Assembly: GCA_028095005.1 (NCBI GenBank)
Contig: CM051463.1
Span: forward strand, 80,519,002-80,583,001
Direction: 5' to 3'
Length of the DNA stretch: 64,000 bases
Source of the DNA: Rhynchospora pubera
Taxonomy: Eukaryota; Streptophyta; Magnoliopsida; Poales; Cyperaceae
Below the pieces are notes generated by a model that made no database searches, had not been told where the DNA came from, and saw only the letters and a list, made by a program, of their open reading frames with translations. The translations under genes and the position numbers were made by a program. Shown piece after piece: positions 35,601 through 50,540 of the stretch (the stretch's first letter is position 1; every line of letters starts with the position of its first letter).

Positions 35601-37586
35601 GGTTGGGATCTGTTTGCACATCTGAGAATAAAAAATAAACTATTTAAATAAGATGTATCAATTAGTGTCATAAATTTTTTGTATTACAGTACCGATAAAG
35701 AGCATCAAATTCAGCTATTTCTTGTATTATCTTTTCATGTCGCTTCTTTTCCTGTCACAGGAACAGTTACCCATCTCAGTGCAAAGAAAATGAAAATAAA
35801 ATTTGCATCTGTAGACAGAAAAATGCCAAAAAAAAAACAACCTCAGAATCTTCTTCATCTTCATTTGAATGCATGCTGCAAAAGAAGTAATTAAAAGTAT
35901 ATGCAAAGGGGTAACAATTTATAATATGAAACAGAAATATGTAACAACAAAGGCTGTTACGTGTAATTATTTCTACCATGAAAGTATAAGAATTTAGAAC
36001 AGCTATATACCGTATTAAGCAATTGGTAACATGCCATTTTACCAACTTCATTCACTACTCAGGGCTTAATTCCGTGTAATGTGAGAAGATTATAGGTAAA
36101 TTAGGCTTTAAAGAGAGCCAGAAGTCTAAAAAGGTTTTACCGATTTTGTGTTTGACTTCTGACGTTCATTACAAGGTCATCCTTGCAAGCTGCTCTCAGT
36201 AACTGCACAAGCAAAAATAGTATGATAAAGCAAGATATCTATTCTTAACAATCCAAAAGGAAAAAAGATAAACAGTAACTAGAATTTCCAAAATCTTATA
36301 AAAAATGTCTCCTTTTCTTTTGGACCTAGGTCTCCTTGGAGGTTTGTATAGTTGTAGATTGGGGTCACAGTCTCAGATTTGCAAAGCAACAGGGGACCGA
36401 CTAGTTTTATGTGTACTATAGTCGCTGATATACAATATTTCAGTCTCACAAGAGATAGATGGCCAGAACTTTTGAAAAAAAAAATTACACTATGTAAAGT
36501 TTCTGTCTATCTTCAAAGAAAATAAGGTGTTTTAGCCAATAAACTATCAAAGGAACTATGAAACAGAAACACTATGCTAATAAACAAACCTTAATGGTCT
36601 TCTCTTTCCTGTAAATGAGAAAGAGGGGGGGGGGGGGGAAAGCAACAATGTTAGGAAAATATTTGGTACAAGAATAAACCCAAAGAAGGCAATTTTAGGC
36701 TTTTAGCCTTTCAATGTTGGCACTACTACTGACATGCATATCATTTGTATCTATCAGTACAATATTGGTTTATCCTTGGTCACCATTTCCTTGCATAATA
36801 AAGTGAATTTAAGTTTCTATTGCATGCATTATTTGTTTTTTGTTTTTTTTTTTTTTTTGGATAAGAATTTGTCTATGTGCTGTCCTACAGTTTAAGTAAT
36901 CTATATTATTTACTCTGACTGTGCATCTATGCACCAAACAAAACTACAACTACACAGAATAAAGCAGACTTATAATGATGGGTACATAAACATGAGATCA
37001 CTAAAAATATTATATTGCAAACACTGAACAAAATTTTAAGAGGAAAATCTGCTGACTCACGCTGCATTATGGGTTTGTGGATCCTCAGAACAATATCTGT
37101 TGACAATTTCACTGAAGGTACTGAAAAATTAAGAAAACAAAAACCATTTAATGTAGATTGAGGTTGACATAGCTTGTGCTGTACAGTTTTTGATAGTGAT
37201 ATGAGAACTCTAGCTTGGTCATCACACTTACTGACAAGAATGTTAAGGACTTAAGGGAGCTAATGGTCCTGTACTCCTGTCTGTACCAAGACAAGGTACC
37301 ACCAGTGTGCATTGCACACAACATGCACTCCAAATTAAAACAAAGAAAGCCTGGCAAATGAAAATTGAAAATGTAAAATTTGAAAAGATAAAAACCTGTT
37401 ATCGCCGCCGCCTACGCAGACTCTATAGCTTCCTTTGGGGGTACCCACAACAAGAAGAACTGGTACGCCAGACAGAACAGATAATTCTTTTGCTTTCTTT
37501 TCTAGCCCCTTGTATCTCTTATTGTAAGTGGAGCCTCTCTTTTGGGCCGTCTCCAGCTTTTTAATCTGAATCTTGCCTCTAACCAT
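32613..37586 (-). CDS. Divergent MADS-box transcription factor (MIKC*-like), 12 coding exons
   Basis: Coding exons on the minus strand: 37,586-37,396; 37,120-37,061; 36,608-36,590; 36,202-36,141; 35,875-35,842; 35,751-35,693; 35,425-35,329; 35,088-35,051; 34,622-34,533; 34,123-34,034; 33,627-33,538; 33,087-32,613. They join in phase to 435 codons (434 residues) with GT-AG borders. Exon 1 encodes the DNA-binding MADS domain (MVRGKIQIKKLETAQKRGST, then NKRYKGLEKKAKELSVLSG). Downstream are a short FSEIVNRY segment, a charged helical stretch (EKKRHEKIIQEIAEFDALYR) and DIDAVEKIESFDHLLAMENT, which resembles the keratin-like region of MIKC* proteins. Exons 9-11 are three copies of one exon. The last exon encodes acidic/hydrophobic ~20-residue repeats. 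MADS changes such as GVPVLLVVGTPKG are unusual. The class is uncertain; MADS identity is firm. Confidence 0.85.
32640..33010 (-). repeat. Coding minisatellite in the last MADS exon (~20-residue units)
   Basis: The translated units are variants of STALTLGLPGAEIDMSEE, TALTLGRPGANIDMQEGH and TALTLSLPGTDIDVPEGD, about 60 bp each and about six in number. Toward the end the frame shifts (see findings). Confidence 0.85.
33355..34920 (-). repeat. Tandem triplication of a ~497-bp exon-containing unit in the MADS-box gene
   Basis: Units of about 497 bp end at the shared junction CATCATTTAGTCA (33,924; 34,423; 34,920). Each contains one 90-bp exon with its own AG acceptor and GT donor. Units B (33,925-34,423) and C (34,424-34,920) are nearly identical; unit A is more diverged. 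Each exon begins after a 2-base split codon and ends leaving two bases, so any copy number preserves the reading frame. Confidence 0.92.
33455..33510. repeat. Perfect 22-bp inverted repeat in a MADS intron
   Basis: CTAGGAAATACGAAATGGTA... at 33,455-33,476 is exactly complementary to 33,489-33,510 around a 12-nt loop. It lies 28 nt past the donor of exon copy A. Units B and C keep only the right arm. Confidence 0.95.
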
Positions 37587-37982
37587 GTTTTGTACCTTTT
37601 AAAAATAAAAAAATCAGGTAAGAAACATATTGTCACATTATAAAAGAACAGAAGAAGCAATATATGTTAATTTGGTGATAGCAGAAATATTTCACTTCTA
37701 AAATCCACGAATTAGAGGCATCAGTGCATGTCCAAATTACCATAGTTTAAAAAAAAATGAAAAAAATAAGATTCTTGACTTGAGGAAACCAGGAAGAGGC
37801 GCAAATTTGAAAAGCTCAAGGCAAAACACGACAAGAAAGGAAAAAGAAATGCAATTTCTTTCAGAATTCCACTACGCAAATGAAAATTAAAATTTTACTA
37901 AAAAAGTATTCAAAATTCCAACCAGCATTTCTCTCACTGAACACTTGGCCACCAAAACGCAACTAGCAAGAGAGTCGCTTAC

Positions 37983-38111
37983 CTTTAGAAAAGAAGAGAT
38001 CTTGGAATTCCAACACTCGAGGAAAAAGAGAGGAGGGAGGAAAATGGAGAAACAAAGGTTTTCGGAGTTGCGAAATGTTGGTGTTAAGTGTTAACACAAA
38101 GTGTAAAGAAG

Positions 38112-38163
<52 letters not shown>

Positions 38164-38205
38164 GTATTGAGAAATGAGGAGAGAAGAAACGATGTATTGA
38201 TTTTT
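37983..38205 (-). other. Probable 5' UTR exon of the MADS-box gene with a (GA)n tract
   Basis: A strong minus-strand donor (CTAAAG/GTAAGCGAC) at 37,983/37,982 pairs with an acceptor (TTTTTAAAAG, AG at 37,597-37,596) nine bases before the ATG. The leader contains a (CT)n run on the gene strand, seen as (GA)n at about 38,114-38,157 on the plus strand; CT-rich leaders are common in plants. Confidence 0.6.
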
Positions 38206-38209
38206 CATT

Positions 38210-38640
38210 TTTGATTGTTAATGTTAATAGAATAATAGGAAATACTCTCCTGTGTTATGTTATGTGTACACCAATTCGGAACCCCAGCTGAGTCTTCATT
38301 CATGCAATGCAATGACCATTTGGGGTTTTCAATCGGCGCAAATCGGTCATCGGGTTCGGGTTGGTATTTTTGAATTTCGAAATTTCATCAATCCACTTGA
38401 ATATTATTGCAAATTTCACTAAAAGTGAGAGTAACTAATAAGTAATAACTACAAATTCGAGAAAGAAAGATGGAAAATGATACTATGGTTCGCAATTAAA
38501 TATTAAATATTAGAAATTAATTACTGTGTCATCTCTTGTCATTGGGAACAGAAAGTGAACATATAAAATATATAAGATGAACATATACAGTGATCAAAGT
38601 GAACACATACACTTAATAAAAATAAGTTGAATGTGCATAT
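38210..38640. other. Intergenic DNA upstream of the MADS-box gene
   Basis: Likely holds the MADS-box promoter. No clear TATA box was assigned and no gene is seen. Confidence 0.5.
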
Positions 38641-39435
38641 AAAAAACAGCCACCCAACAGGAATAGTCTGCATTCTTTACTAATGCAGTAAAAAAGTCTA
38701 CAAAAGTTAATCACCAGAGGTGATCAGAAAATTAAAAAAGTCAAGAGAAAAGAGAAAGCATGCAGGAAAGGACGGTAACAAGCAACAACAATACAATCCA
38801 TCCTACTACAAGTAACTAAATCAGATAGAACCTACTTAATTCCCCAACAAATCCTCATCCTCCACCATCATATCCCCTCTGTACCGATTCTTGTAGCGGT
38901 ACCGTTAGCTCCACCCGCTCCATGACTTCCCTTATTTACGTAAGTACCCCTGGTGTTGTTTCCTCTTACTTGAGTAATCTCCCTCCTACTGAAGTGATGC
39001 TATAAACCAACAGAGGAACATGTCCAAAGATTAAATAAATCAAGTGCTGAAAAAAATGAGTGAAAGAGAGCTGTCCTGTTACACTACCAAAAGTTCTATT
39101 ATTTCTCTCTTTCCACAAAACCCAAATCCAAGCAGCACGGAATGACTTAAGCAATTTACTATGAATAGAATTAAAGTTAGTAAAAGAATTCCAAAGATTA
39201 TTCAAGCTAGAAATATCCAGGAACTGTCCATTTGGAAATACTCTAACTATTGTATTCCAAAAACTAGCATAGTGTAAGAAATATATGGTCAACTGACTCA
39301 TCTTGATTACAAAAGGCGCAACAAGATGAACCTTGCCAACCTTTAGAAATCAAATTATCTCTGGTTAGGATTTTGCATCTAGTAGCAAGCCACATAAATA
39401 GTTCATTCTTAAGTGGAATCCTTAGTTATTGCACG
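38640..39435 (-). pseudogene. Decayed L1-type LINE 3' end (zf-RVT region)
   Basis: The minus strand encodes the C-terminal LINE segment found after reverse transcriptase: ILTRDNLISKGWQGSSCCAF with CNQDESVDHIF, then LLKSFRAAWIWVLWKERNNR. This parallels the LINE at 57.6-63.1 kb (LIKKGWQGSAKCNFCNQIES; AWYWSVWNERNRKTF). The presumed 3' UTRs also align. The reading frame is broken between the two parts, and the 5' nine-tenths of the element is absent. Confidence 0.85.
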
Positions 39436-40089
39436 CACTGAAGTGAGAACCCAAGTGGTCTAAGGTTAGATGTTTAATCCTCTTATTTATTTTTTTATGT
39501 TCGTTTGCATATCATTTTATTTTTTAACCTTGTTAGTATTTTATCTTCATGCAAATTTGAACAGAGTTGTTTTTTTTTGTGAACCTCTCTTAGCCATAAA
39601 ACTTATGCCAAGTTGAGATCATATGATACATGAAGTTAGATAATAATTGATGTTCCCTTCCCTTGTATAAACTTGTGGGCCCGATTAGTGATCAAATGTG
39701 GATTGATAGGGATTAGGGAATAGGGACTCACAATGGTCATTTGTGGGAGGTGCTTTGGGCAGCAAATTTTTTACTTCGAGCAACATATATTTTTTCGAAA
39801 TGACTAATTTGCCTTTATGTATTTCTTCAAACAACTTAGATTCTAAGCCCCCACTAACTTTCAATCCCTCCCTTTACAATCTCTCGCCGCCCTCTTTCCT
39901 CTCTCATCAATCTATTGTAGTCTTCACCTCCTTACTTTCTCTCTATCCCTTCTTATTGGAGGATGTAACAGTATCCGCACAACAGACAGTGTCAGCGCAA
40001 AAGAAGATCCAATAGACAGTATCAGTGCAACAGAAGATCTGGGCTAACTTAGATATGTAATTATCTGTAATTAGTTGCTCTGTGTTATT
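39436..40089. other. Intergenic DNA before the satellite array
   Basis: No gene. A short direct repeat around AGACAGTGTCAGCGCAA / AGACAGTATCAGTGCAA occurs at about 39,985-40,035, just before the satellite starts. Confidence 0.55.
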
Positions 40090-43000
40090 GATTTTTATAT
40101 TGTTTAGAATATGTTGATAAGCTAAGTTATTCAAAACGAATGGATTATACATTATAATCACGCAAATAATGTGCAGATTTTAAATATTCTGAGTATATTG
40201 GAGTATTTCAAGCGATTTTGCATTCATTTTAAGTTATTTGATCAAAATAATCTCTAGTTAAGTTATTTATATAGTGTATAATATATTTATGAGATTTATT
40301 ATTCAAAACGATTGGATTATACATCGTAATTATTCACATAATGTGCATATTTTACAGATTCTAAGTTTCTTTAAAAATTTCAATCGATTTTCCATTCATT
40401 TTAAGTCATCCGATCACAATAATCTATATTTAAGCTCTTCATATAGTCTAGAATATGTTTATGAGCTCACATATTCAAAACGATTGGATTATACATTGTA
40501 ATTATTCACATAATGTGCAGATTTTACCGATTCTTAGTATATTTAAGTATTTCAAGAAATTTTGCATTCATTTTAAATCATTTGATCACAATCATTTATA
40601 TTTAAGATCTTTGTATTGTCAACAATACGTTTATGAACTCACTTGTTCTAAACGATTGCATTATACATTGTAATTACGCACATAATATGTAGATTTTAAA
40701 GATTCTGAGTATATTTGACCATTTCAAGCGATTTTGCATTTAATTAAGTCCTTTGATCACGATAATCTATATTTAAGCATTTTATATTGTGTAGAATATG
40801 TTTATTAGCTCAATTATTCAAAACGATTGGATTATACATTGTAATTATTCACACATTGTGCAGATTTTACAGATTCTGAGTATATTTGAGCATTTCAAAC
40901 GATTTTGCATTCATTTTAAGTCATTTGATCACAATAATGTATATTTATATATTGTCTAGAATATGTTTATGATATCACTTATTCAAAACGATTGTATTAT
41001 ATATTGTAATTATGCAAATAATTTTCAGATTTTAATGATTCAAAGTATATTTGAGCATTTCAAGCGATTTTGCATTAATTTTAAGTCATTTGATCACAAT
41101 AATGTATATTTATATATTGTCTAGAATATGTTTATGATATCACTTATTCAAAACGATTGTATTATATATTGTAATTATGCAAATAATTTTCAGATTTTAA
41201 TGATTCAAAGTATATTTGAGCATTTCAAGCGATTTTGCATTAATTTTAAGTCCTTTGGTCATAATAATCTATATTTAAGCATTTTATATTGTGTAGAATA
41301 TGTTTATTAGCTCAATTATTCAAAACGATTGGATTATACATTGTAATTATTCACATATTGTGCAGATTTTACAGATTCTGAGTATATTTGAACAATTGAA
41401 GAGATTTTTCATTCATTTTAAGTCATTTAGTCACAATAATCTATATTTATGCTCTTTATTTAGTCTAGAATATGTTTATGATGTCAATAATTTCTAAAAT
41501 ATTGGCTTATACAATGTAATTGTTCACATAATGCGCAGATTTGATAATCTAAGTATATCTGAGTATTTAAGCGATTTTGCATTCATCTTAAGTCATTTGA
41601 TCACAATAATCTATATTTAAGCTTTTTATATAGTCTAGAATATGTTTATGAACTCACTTATTCCAAACGATTGGATTATACATTATAATTATTCACATAA
41701 TATACAGATTTTACAATTTCTGAGTATATTTGAGTATTTCAAATGATTTTGTATTCATTTTAAGTCATTTGACCACAGTAATCTATATTTATGGTATTTA
41801 TATAGTTTAGAATATGTTTCTGAAATATAAGTTATTAAAAACGATTGGATTATGCATTTTAATTGCACACATAATGTACAGATTTTAAAGATTCTGAGTA
41901 TATTGGAGCATTTCAAGCGATTTGCATTCATTTTAAGTTATTTGATCACAATAATCTATATCTACGCTCTTTATATTGTCTAAAATATGTTGAAGAGCTC
42001 AATTACTCAAAACAATTGGATTATACATTGTAATTATTCACATATTGCGAATCAGATTTTGAGTATATTTGAGCATTTGAAGCGATTTTGCATTCATTTT
42101 TAGTCATTTAATCACAATAATCTATATTTATGCTCTTTATATAGTCTAGAATATGTTTATGACGTCAATTATTAAAAAAGATTTTTTTATACATTGTAAT
42201 TATTCACATGATGTGCAGATTTGATGAATTCTAGTATATTTGAGCATTTTAAGCGATTTTGCATTTATTTTAGGTCATCTGATCACAATAATCTATATTT
42301 AATCTCTTTATATAATTTAAAATATTTTTATGAACTCACTTATTCCAAACAATTGGATTATATAATATAATTATTCACATAATATACGGATTTTACAATT
42401 TCTGAGTATATTTGAGCATTTCAAAAGATTTTTTATTAATTTTAAGTCATTTGACCACGGTAATCTATATTTATGATCTTTATTGTTTAGAATATGTTTT
42501 TGAACTAAGTTATTCAAAACGATTGGATAATACATTGTAATTACGCACATAATGTGCAGATTTTAATATTTTGAGTATATTGGAGCATTTCAAGCGATTT
42601 TGCATTTATTTTTAGTTATTTGATCACAATAATCTAAATTTAAGCTCTTTATATAGTCTACAATATGTTTATGACCTCAATTATTCAAAACGATTGGATT
42701 ATACATTGTAATTATTCAAATAATGTGCATATTATACAGATTCTAAGTTTTTTTGAGAAATTTAATGGATTTTGCATTCATTTTAAGTTATGTGATGACA
42801 ATATTCTATATTTATGCTCTTTATATAGTCTAGAATATGTTTATGAGCTCACATATTCAATACGATTGGATTATACATTGTAAGTATTCACATCATATGC
42901 AGATTTTAAAGATTCTGTGTATATTTAAGCATTTCAAGCGATTGTGCATTCACTTTAAGTCATTTGATGACAATAATTATATTTATGCTCTTTATATAGT

Positions 43001-46000
43001 TTATAATATGTTTATGAACTCATTTATTCTAAACGATTGGGTTATACATTATAGTTATTCACATAATTTGCAGATTTTACAGATTCTGAGATATTTGAGC
43101 ATTTCAAGAGATTTTGAATTCATTTTAAATCATTTGATCACAATAATCTATATTTGATGCTCTTTAATATGGTCTAGAATATGTTTATGAACTCACTTTT
43201 TCATAAGCATTGGATCATACATTGTAATTAATTACATAATGTGCAGATTTTAAAGATTCTGAGATATTTGAGCATTTCAAGCTATTTTACATTCGTTTTA
43301 AGTGATTTGATCACAATAATATATATTTAAGATCTTTATTTTATCTAGAATATGTTTATGGTATAACTTATTCAAAACTATTGGATTATACATTGTAATT
43401 ATGCACATGATGTTCAGATTTGAAAGATTCTGAGTATATTTGAGCATTTTAAGCGATTTTACATTCATTTTAATTCATTTGATCTCAATAATCTATATTT
43501 AACCTCTTTGTTTTTTCTAGAATATATTTATGATATAATTTACTCAAAACTATTGGATTATACATTGTAATTATGAACATAATGTGCAGACTTGAAAGAT
43601 TCTGAATATTTGAGCATTTCAAGCGATTTTGCATTAATTTTAATTCATTTGATGTCAATAATCTATATTGAACCTCTTTAGATAGTCTAAAATATGTTTA
43701 TGAACTCAATTATTCAAAACGATTGGATTATACATTGTAATTACGCACATAATTTGCAGATTTTACAGATTCTGAGAATATTTGAATATTTCAAGCGATT
43801 TTACATTGATTTTAAGTCAACTGTTCATAATAATCTATATTTAAGCTCTCTTTATAAAGTCTCGAATATGTTTATCAACTCACATATTTAAAAAGATTGG
43901 ATTATACATTGTAATTATGCACAAAATATTCAGATTTTACAGATTCTGAGTACATTTGAGCATTTCAAGCGATTTTTGCAATCAATTTAAGACATTTGTT
44001 CACGATAATCTATATTTAAGCTCTTAACAAAGTCTAGAATATGTTTAAGGACACACTCATTCAAAACGAATGGATTATTAATTGTAATTACACACATGAT
44101 GTGCAGATTTTACATATTCTGTGCATATTTGGGTATTTCAAGCAATTTTGCATTCATTTTAAGTCATTTGATAACAATAATTTATAATAAAGCTCTTTGT
44201 AAAGTCTCAAATATGTTTATGAGCTCAATTATTCAAAACGATTGGATTGTACATTGTAAATATTCACATAATATGCAGATTATACAGATTCTGAATATAT
44301 TTGAGCATTTCAAGTGATTTTGCATTTATTTTAAGTCATTTGATCACCATAATGTATATTTAAGATTTTTATATAGTCTATGATATCACTTATTCAAAAC
44401 GATTGGATTTTAGATTGTAATTATGCACATAATGTTCAGATTTGAAAGATTCTGAGTATATTAGAGCATTTCAAGCGATTTTACATTCATTTTAATTAAT
44501 GTGATGTCAATAATCTATATTGAACCTCTTTATATAGTCTGGAATATGTTTATGAACTCAATTATTCAAAACGGTTGGATTATATATTGTAATTGCGCAC
44601 ATAATTTGCAGATTTTGTGGAATCTGAGAATATTTGAATATTTCAAGCTATTTTACATTCATTTTAAATCATCTGTTCACAATAATCTATATTTAAGCTC
44701 TCTTTATAAAGTCTCAAATATGTTTATCAACTCACTTATTTAAAAAGATTGGATTATACATTGTAATTGTGCACATAATGTTCAGATTTTAAAGATTCTG
44801 AGTATATTTGAGCATTTCAAGAGATTTTTGTATCAATTTAAGACATTTGTTCACTATAATCTATATTTAAGCTCTTAACAAAGTCTAGAATATGTTTAAG
44901 AACACACTCATTCAAAATGAATGGATTATTCATTGTAATTACACACATAATATGCAGATTTTACATATCCTGTGTATATTTGGGTATTTCAAGCGAGTTT
45001 GCATTCATTTTAAGTCATTTGATAACAATAATCTATAATAAAGCTCTTTGTAAAGTCTCGAATATGTTTATGACCTCAATTATTCAAAACGATTGGATTT
45101 TACATTGTAATTATTCACATAATATGTAGATTATACAAATTCGGAATATATTTGAGCATTTCAAGCGATGTTGCATTCATTTTAAGTCATTTGATCACCA
45201 TAATATATATTTAAGATCTTTATATAGTCTAGAATATGTTTATGATATCACTTATTCAAAACAATTGGATTATACATTGTAATTATGCACATAATGTTCA
45301 GATTTGAAAGATTCGGAGTATATTTGAGCATTTCAAGCGATTTTGCTTTAATTCTTAGTCATTTGATCATAAGAATCTATATTTATACTCTTTATATTGT
45401 GTAGAATATGTTTATAAGCTCAATTATTCAAAACGATTGGATTATACATTGTAATTATTCACATATTGTGCACATTTTACAGATTCTAAGTATATTTGAG
45501 CATTTGAAGCGATTTTGCATTCATTTTAAGTCATGTGATCACAATAATCTATATTTATGCCCTTTATATATTCTAGACTCTAGAATATGTTTATGAGATC
45601 AAGTATTTAAAAAGATTGGTTTATACATTGTAATTATTCATATAATGACAAGATTTCACAAATTCTAAGTATATTTGAGCATTTTAAGCGACTTTGCGTA
45701 CATTTTAAGTCATTTGATCACAATAATCTATATTTGAGCTCTTTATATAGTATAGAATATGTTTATGAACTCATTTATTCTAAATAGTTGGATTATACAT
45801 TCTAATTATTCTCATAACATACGGAGTTTACAATTTTTTAGTATATTTGAGCATTTCAAACGATTTTGTTTTCATTTTAAGTCATTTGACCATAGTAATC
45901 TATATTTATGATCTTTATATTGTTTATAATATGTTTATAAGCTTAGTTATTCAAAACGAATGGATTATACATTCACGCACATAATGTGCAGATTTTAAAG

Positions 46001-49000
46001 ATTCTGAGTATATTGGAGTATTTGAAGCGATTTTCTATTCTTTTTAAGTTATTTGATCAAAATAATCTCTATTTAAGTTCTTTATATAGTCTATAATATG
46101 TTTATGAGATTAATTGTTCAAAACGATTGGAATATACATTGTAAATATTCACATAATGTGCATATTTTACAGATTCTAAGTTTCTTTGATCATTTCAATC
46201 GATTCTCCATTCATTTTAAGTCATCCGATCAATATAATCTATTTTTAAGCTCTTCATATAGTCTAGAATATGTTTATGAGCTCATATATTCAAAACGATT
46301 CGATTATACATTGTAATTATTCACATGATGTGCAGATTTTACTGATTCTTAGTATATTTAAGTATTTCAAGCAATTTTACATTCATTTTAAATCATTTGA
46401 CCACAATCATTTATATTTAAGATCTTTGTATTGTCAAGAATATATTTATGGACTCACTTATTCGAAACGATTGAATTATACATTGTAATTAGGCACATAA
46501 TATGTAGATTTTAAATATTCTGAGCATATTTGACCATTTCAAGCGATTTTGCATTTAATTAAGTCATATGATCATAATAATCTATAATTAAGCTCTTTAT
46601 AAAGTTTAGAATATGTTTATGAGTTCAATTATTCAAAACGATTGGATTGTACATATTCACATAATATGCAGCTTTTACAGATTCTAAGTATATTTAAGCA
46701 TTTCCAGCGATTTTGCATTTATTTTTAAGTCATTTGATCACTATAATGTGTATTTAAACTTTTTGTATTGTCTAGAATATGTTTATGATATCACTTATTC
46801 AAAACGATTGGATTATATATTGTAATTATGCAAATAATTTTAAGATTTTAATGATTTTGGGTATATTTGAGCATTTCAAACGATTTTGCATTAATTTTAA
46901 GTCCGTTGCTCACAATAATCTATATTTAAGCATTTTATATTGTGTAGAATATGTTTAATAGTTCAATTATTCAAAACGATTGGATTATACATTGTAATTA
47001 TTCACATATGTGCAGATTTTACAGATTCTGAGTATATTTGAACAATTGAAGAGATTTTGCATTCATTTTAAGTCATTATAAGTCATTTTAAGCGATTTTG
47101 CATTCATTTTAAGCTCTTTATATAGTTTGGAATATGGTTATGAACTCAGTTATTTCAAACGATTGGATTATACATTATAATTATTCACATAATATACATA
47201 TTTTACAATTTCTGAGTATATTTGAGTTTTTCAAATAATTTTGTATTCATTTTAAGTCATTTGACCACAGTAATCAATATTTATGATATTTATGTAGTTT
47301 AGAGTATGTTTCTGAAATATAAGTTATTAAAAACGATTGGATTATGCATTTTAATTGCACACATAATGTACAGATTTTAAAGATTCAGAGTATATTGGAG
47401 CATTTCAAACGATTTGTATTCATTTTAAGTTATTTGATCACAATAATCTATATCTACGCTCTTTATATTGTCTAAAATATATTTATGAGCTCAATTATTC
47501 AAAACAATTGGATTATACATTGTAATTATTCACATATTGTGAATCAGATTTTGAGTATATTTGAGCATTTGAAGTGATTTTGCATTCATTTTTAGTCATT
47601 TAATCACAGTAATCTATATTTATGCTCTTTATATAGTCTAGAATATGTTTATGACGTCAATTATTAAAAAAGCTTTGTTTATACATTGTAATTATTCTCA
47701 TAGTGTGCAGATTTTACAAATTCTAAGTATATTTGAGCATTTTAAGCGATTTTGCATTTATTTTAAGTCATTTGATCACAATAATCTATATTTAATCTCT
47801 TTATATAATTTAAAATATTTTTATGAACTCACTTATTCCAAACGATTGGATTACATAATATATTATTCACATAATATGCGGATTTTACAATTTATGAGTA
47901 TATTTGAGCATTTCAAAAGATTTTTTATTAATTTTAAGTCATATGACAACAGTAATCTATATTTATGATCTTTATTGTTTAGAATATGTTTCTGAACTAA
48001 GTTATTCAAAACTATTGGATTATACATTGTAATTACGCACATAATGTGCATATTTTAATATTCTGAGTATATTGGAGAATTTCAAGCGATTTTGCATTTA
48101 TTTTTAGTTATTTGATCACAATAATCTAAATTTAAGCTCTTTATATAGTCTAAAATATGTTTATGAGCTCAATTATTCAAAACAATTGGATTATACATTG
48201 TAATTATTCACATAATGTGCATATTATACAGATTATAAGTTTATTTGAGCATTTCAATTGATTTTGCATTCATCTTAAGTTATGTGATGACAATATTCTA
48301 TATTTATGCTCTTTATATAGTCTATAATATGTTTATGAGCTCACATATTCAATACGATTGGATTATACATTGTAAGTATTAACATAATATGCAGATTTTA
48401 AAGATTCTGTGTATATTTAAGCATTTCAAGCGATTTTGCATTCATTTTAAGTCATTTGATGACAATAATCTATATTTAGGCTCTCTATATAGTTTATAAT
48501 ATGTTTATGAACTAATTTATTTTAAACGATTGGGTTATACATTATAATTATTCACATTTTTTGCAGATTTTACAGATTCTGAGATACTTGAGCATTTCAA
48601 GAGATTTTGAATTCATTTCAAATCATTTGATCACAATAATCTATATTGATGCTCTTTATATGGTGTAGAATATGTTTATGAGCTCACTTTTTTCATAAGC
48701 ATTGGATCATACATTGTAATTTATTACATAATGTGCAGATTTTAAAGATTCTGAGAATATTTGAGCATTTCAAGCTATTTTACATTCGTTGTAAGTGATT
48801 TAATCACAATAATATATATTTAAGATCTTTATTTTATCTAGAATATATTTATGATATAACTTATTCAAAACTATTGGATTATACATTGTAATTATGTATA
48901 TAATGTGCAGATTTTACAGATTATGAGTATATTTGAGCATTTCAAGCGATTTTGCATTCATTTTAATTCATTTGATCTCAATAATCCATATTTAACCTCT

Positions 49001-50540
49001 TTATATAGTGTAGAATATGTTTATGAACTCAATTATTCTAAACTATTAGATTATACATTGTAATTACGCACATTATTTAAAGATTTTACAGATTCTGAGA
49101 ATATTTGAACATTTCAAGCGATTTTACATTCATTTTAAGTCATCTGATCACAATAATTTATATTTAAGCTCTTTATATAGTCTCGAATATATTTTATGAA
49201 CTCACTTATTTAAAAAGATTGGATTATACATTGTAATTATGCACATAATGTACAGATTTTACAGATTCTTAGTACATTTGAGCATTTCAAGTGATTTTGC
49301 ATTAATTTTAAGTCATTTGATCACAATAATGTATATTTAAGATCTATATTTTATCTAGAATATGTTTATGATTTCAATTTTTCAAAATGATAGGATTATG
49401 CATTGTAATTATTCACATAATGTGTTGATTTAAAAGGTTTTGAGTAAATTTGAGTATTTCAAGCGATTTTGGATTCATTTTAAGTCATTTGATCACAATA
49501 AGCTACATTTATACTTTTTATTTAGTTTATAATATGTTTATGAGGCCAATTATTCAAAACGATTGGATTATACATTGTAATTATTCACATAATATGCATA
49601 TTTTACAGATTCTAATTATATTTGAGCATTTTATGAGATTTTGCATTCATTTTTAGTTATTTGATCGCAACAATCAATATTAAACTTCTTTATATTGTTT
49701 AGAATTTGTTTGTGAACTCACTTATTGAAAACGATTGCATTATAAATTGTAATTATTCACTTAATTTATGGATTTTACAGATTCTAAGTATATTTGAGCA
49801 TTTCAAGCAATTTTTACATTCATTTTAAGTCATTTGACCACAGTAATCTATATTTATGTTCTTTATATAGTTTAGAATATGTTTCTGAACTAAGTTATTC
49901 AAAACAATTGGATTATACATTGTAATTATGCACATAATGTGTAGATTTTAAAGATTCCGAGTATATTGGAGCATTTCAAGCTATTTTGCATTCATTTTAA
50001 GTTATTTGATCACAATAATCTATATTTGAGCTCTTTATATAGTCTAGGATATGTTTATGAGCTCAATTTCAAAACGATTGGATTATACATTGTAATTATT
50101 TACATAATGTGCATATTATACAGATTCTAAGTTTATTTGAGCATTTCAATTGATTTTGCATTCATTTTAAGTTATGTGATGACAATATTCTAAATTTATG
50201 CTCTTTATACAGTCTAGAATATGTTTATGAGGTCACATATTCAAAACGATTGGATTATATATTGCAATTATTCACATAATGTGCATATTTTACAGATTCT
50301 GAGTATATTTAAACTCTTTACATAGCCTAGAATTTGTTTATGAACACACTAATTTGAAACGACTGAATTATTCATTGTAATTACACATATAATATGCATA
50401 TTTTATAGATTCTTTGTATATTTGGATATTTCAAGCAATTTTGCATTTATTTCAATTCATTTGATCATAATAATCTGTATTTATGCTATATATACAGTCT
50501 AGAATATGTTTATGAACTCACGTATTTACAACGATTGGAT
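40090..50540. repeat. Large ~172-bp satellite array (about 60 monomers)
   Basis: Head-to-tail monomers, each with AGAATATGTTTATGA, CAAAACGATTGGATTATACA, TGTAATTATTCACATAATGT, GAGTATATTTGAGCATTTCA, GATTTTGCATTCATTTTAAG and GATCACAATAATCTATATTT in that order. Spacing is mostly 172 bp, with some units truncated or a few bases longer. Monomers are diverged from each other. The small frames seen here are translations of the monomer, not genes. Confidence 0.97.

Noticed and set aside
37963..38208. Ser/Leu-repeat peptide frame
   Set aside because: It is the (GA)n tract in the 5' leader of the MADS-box gene.
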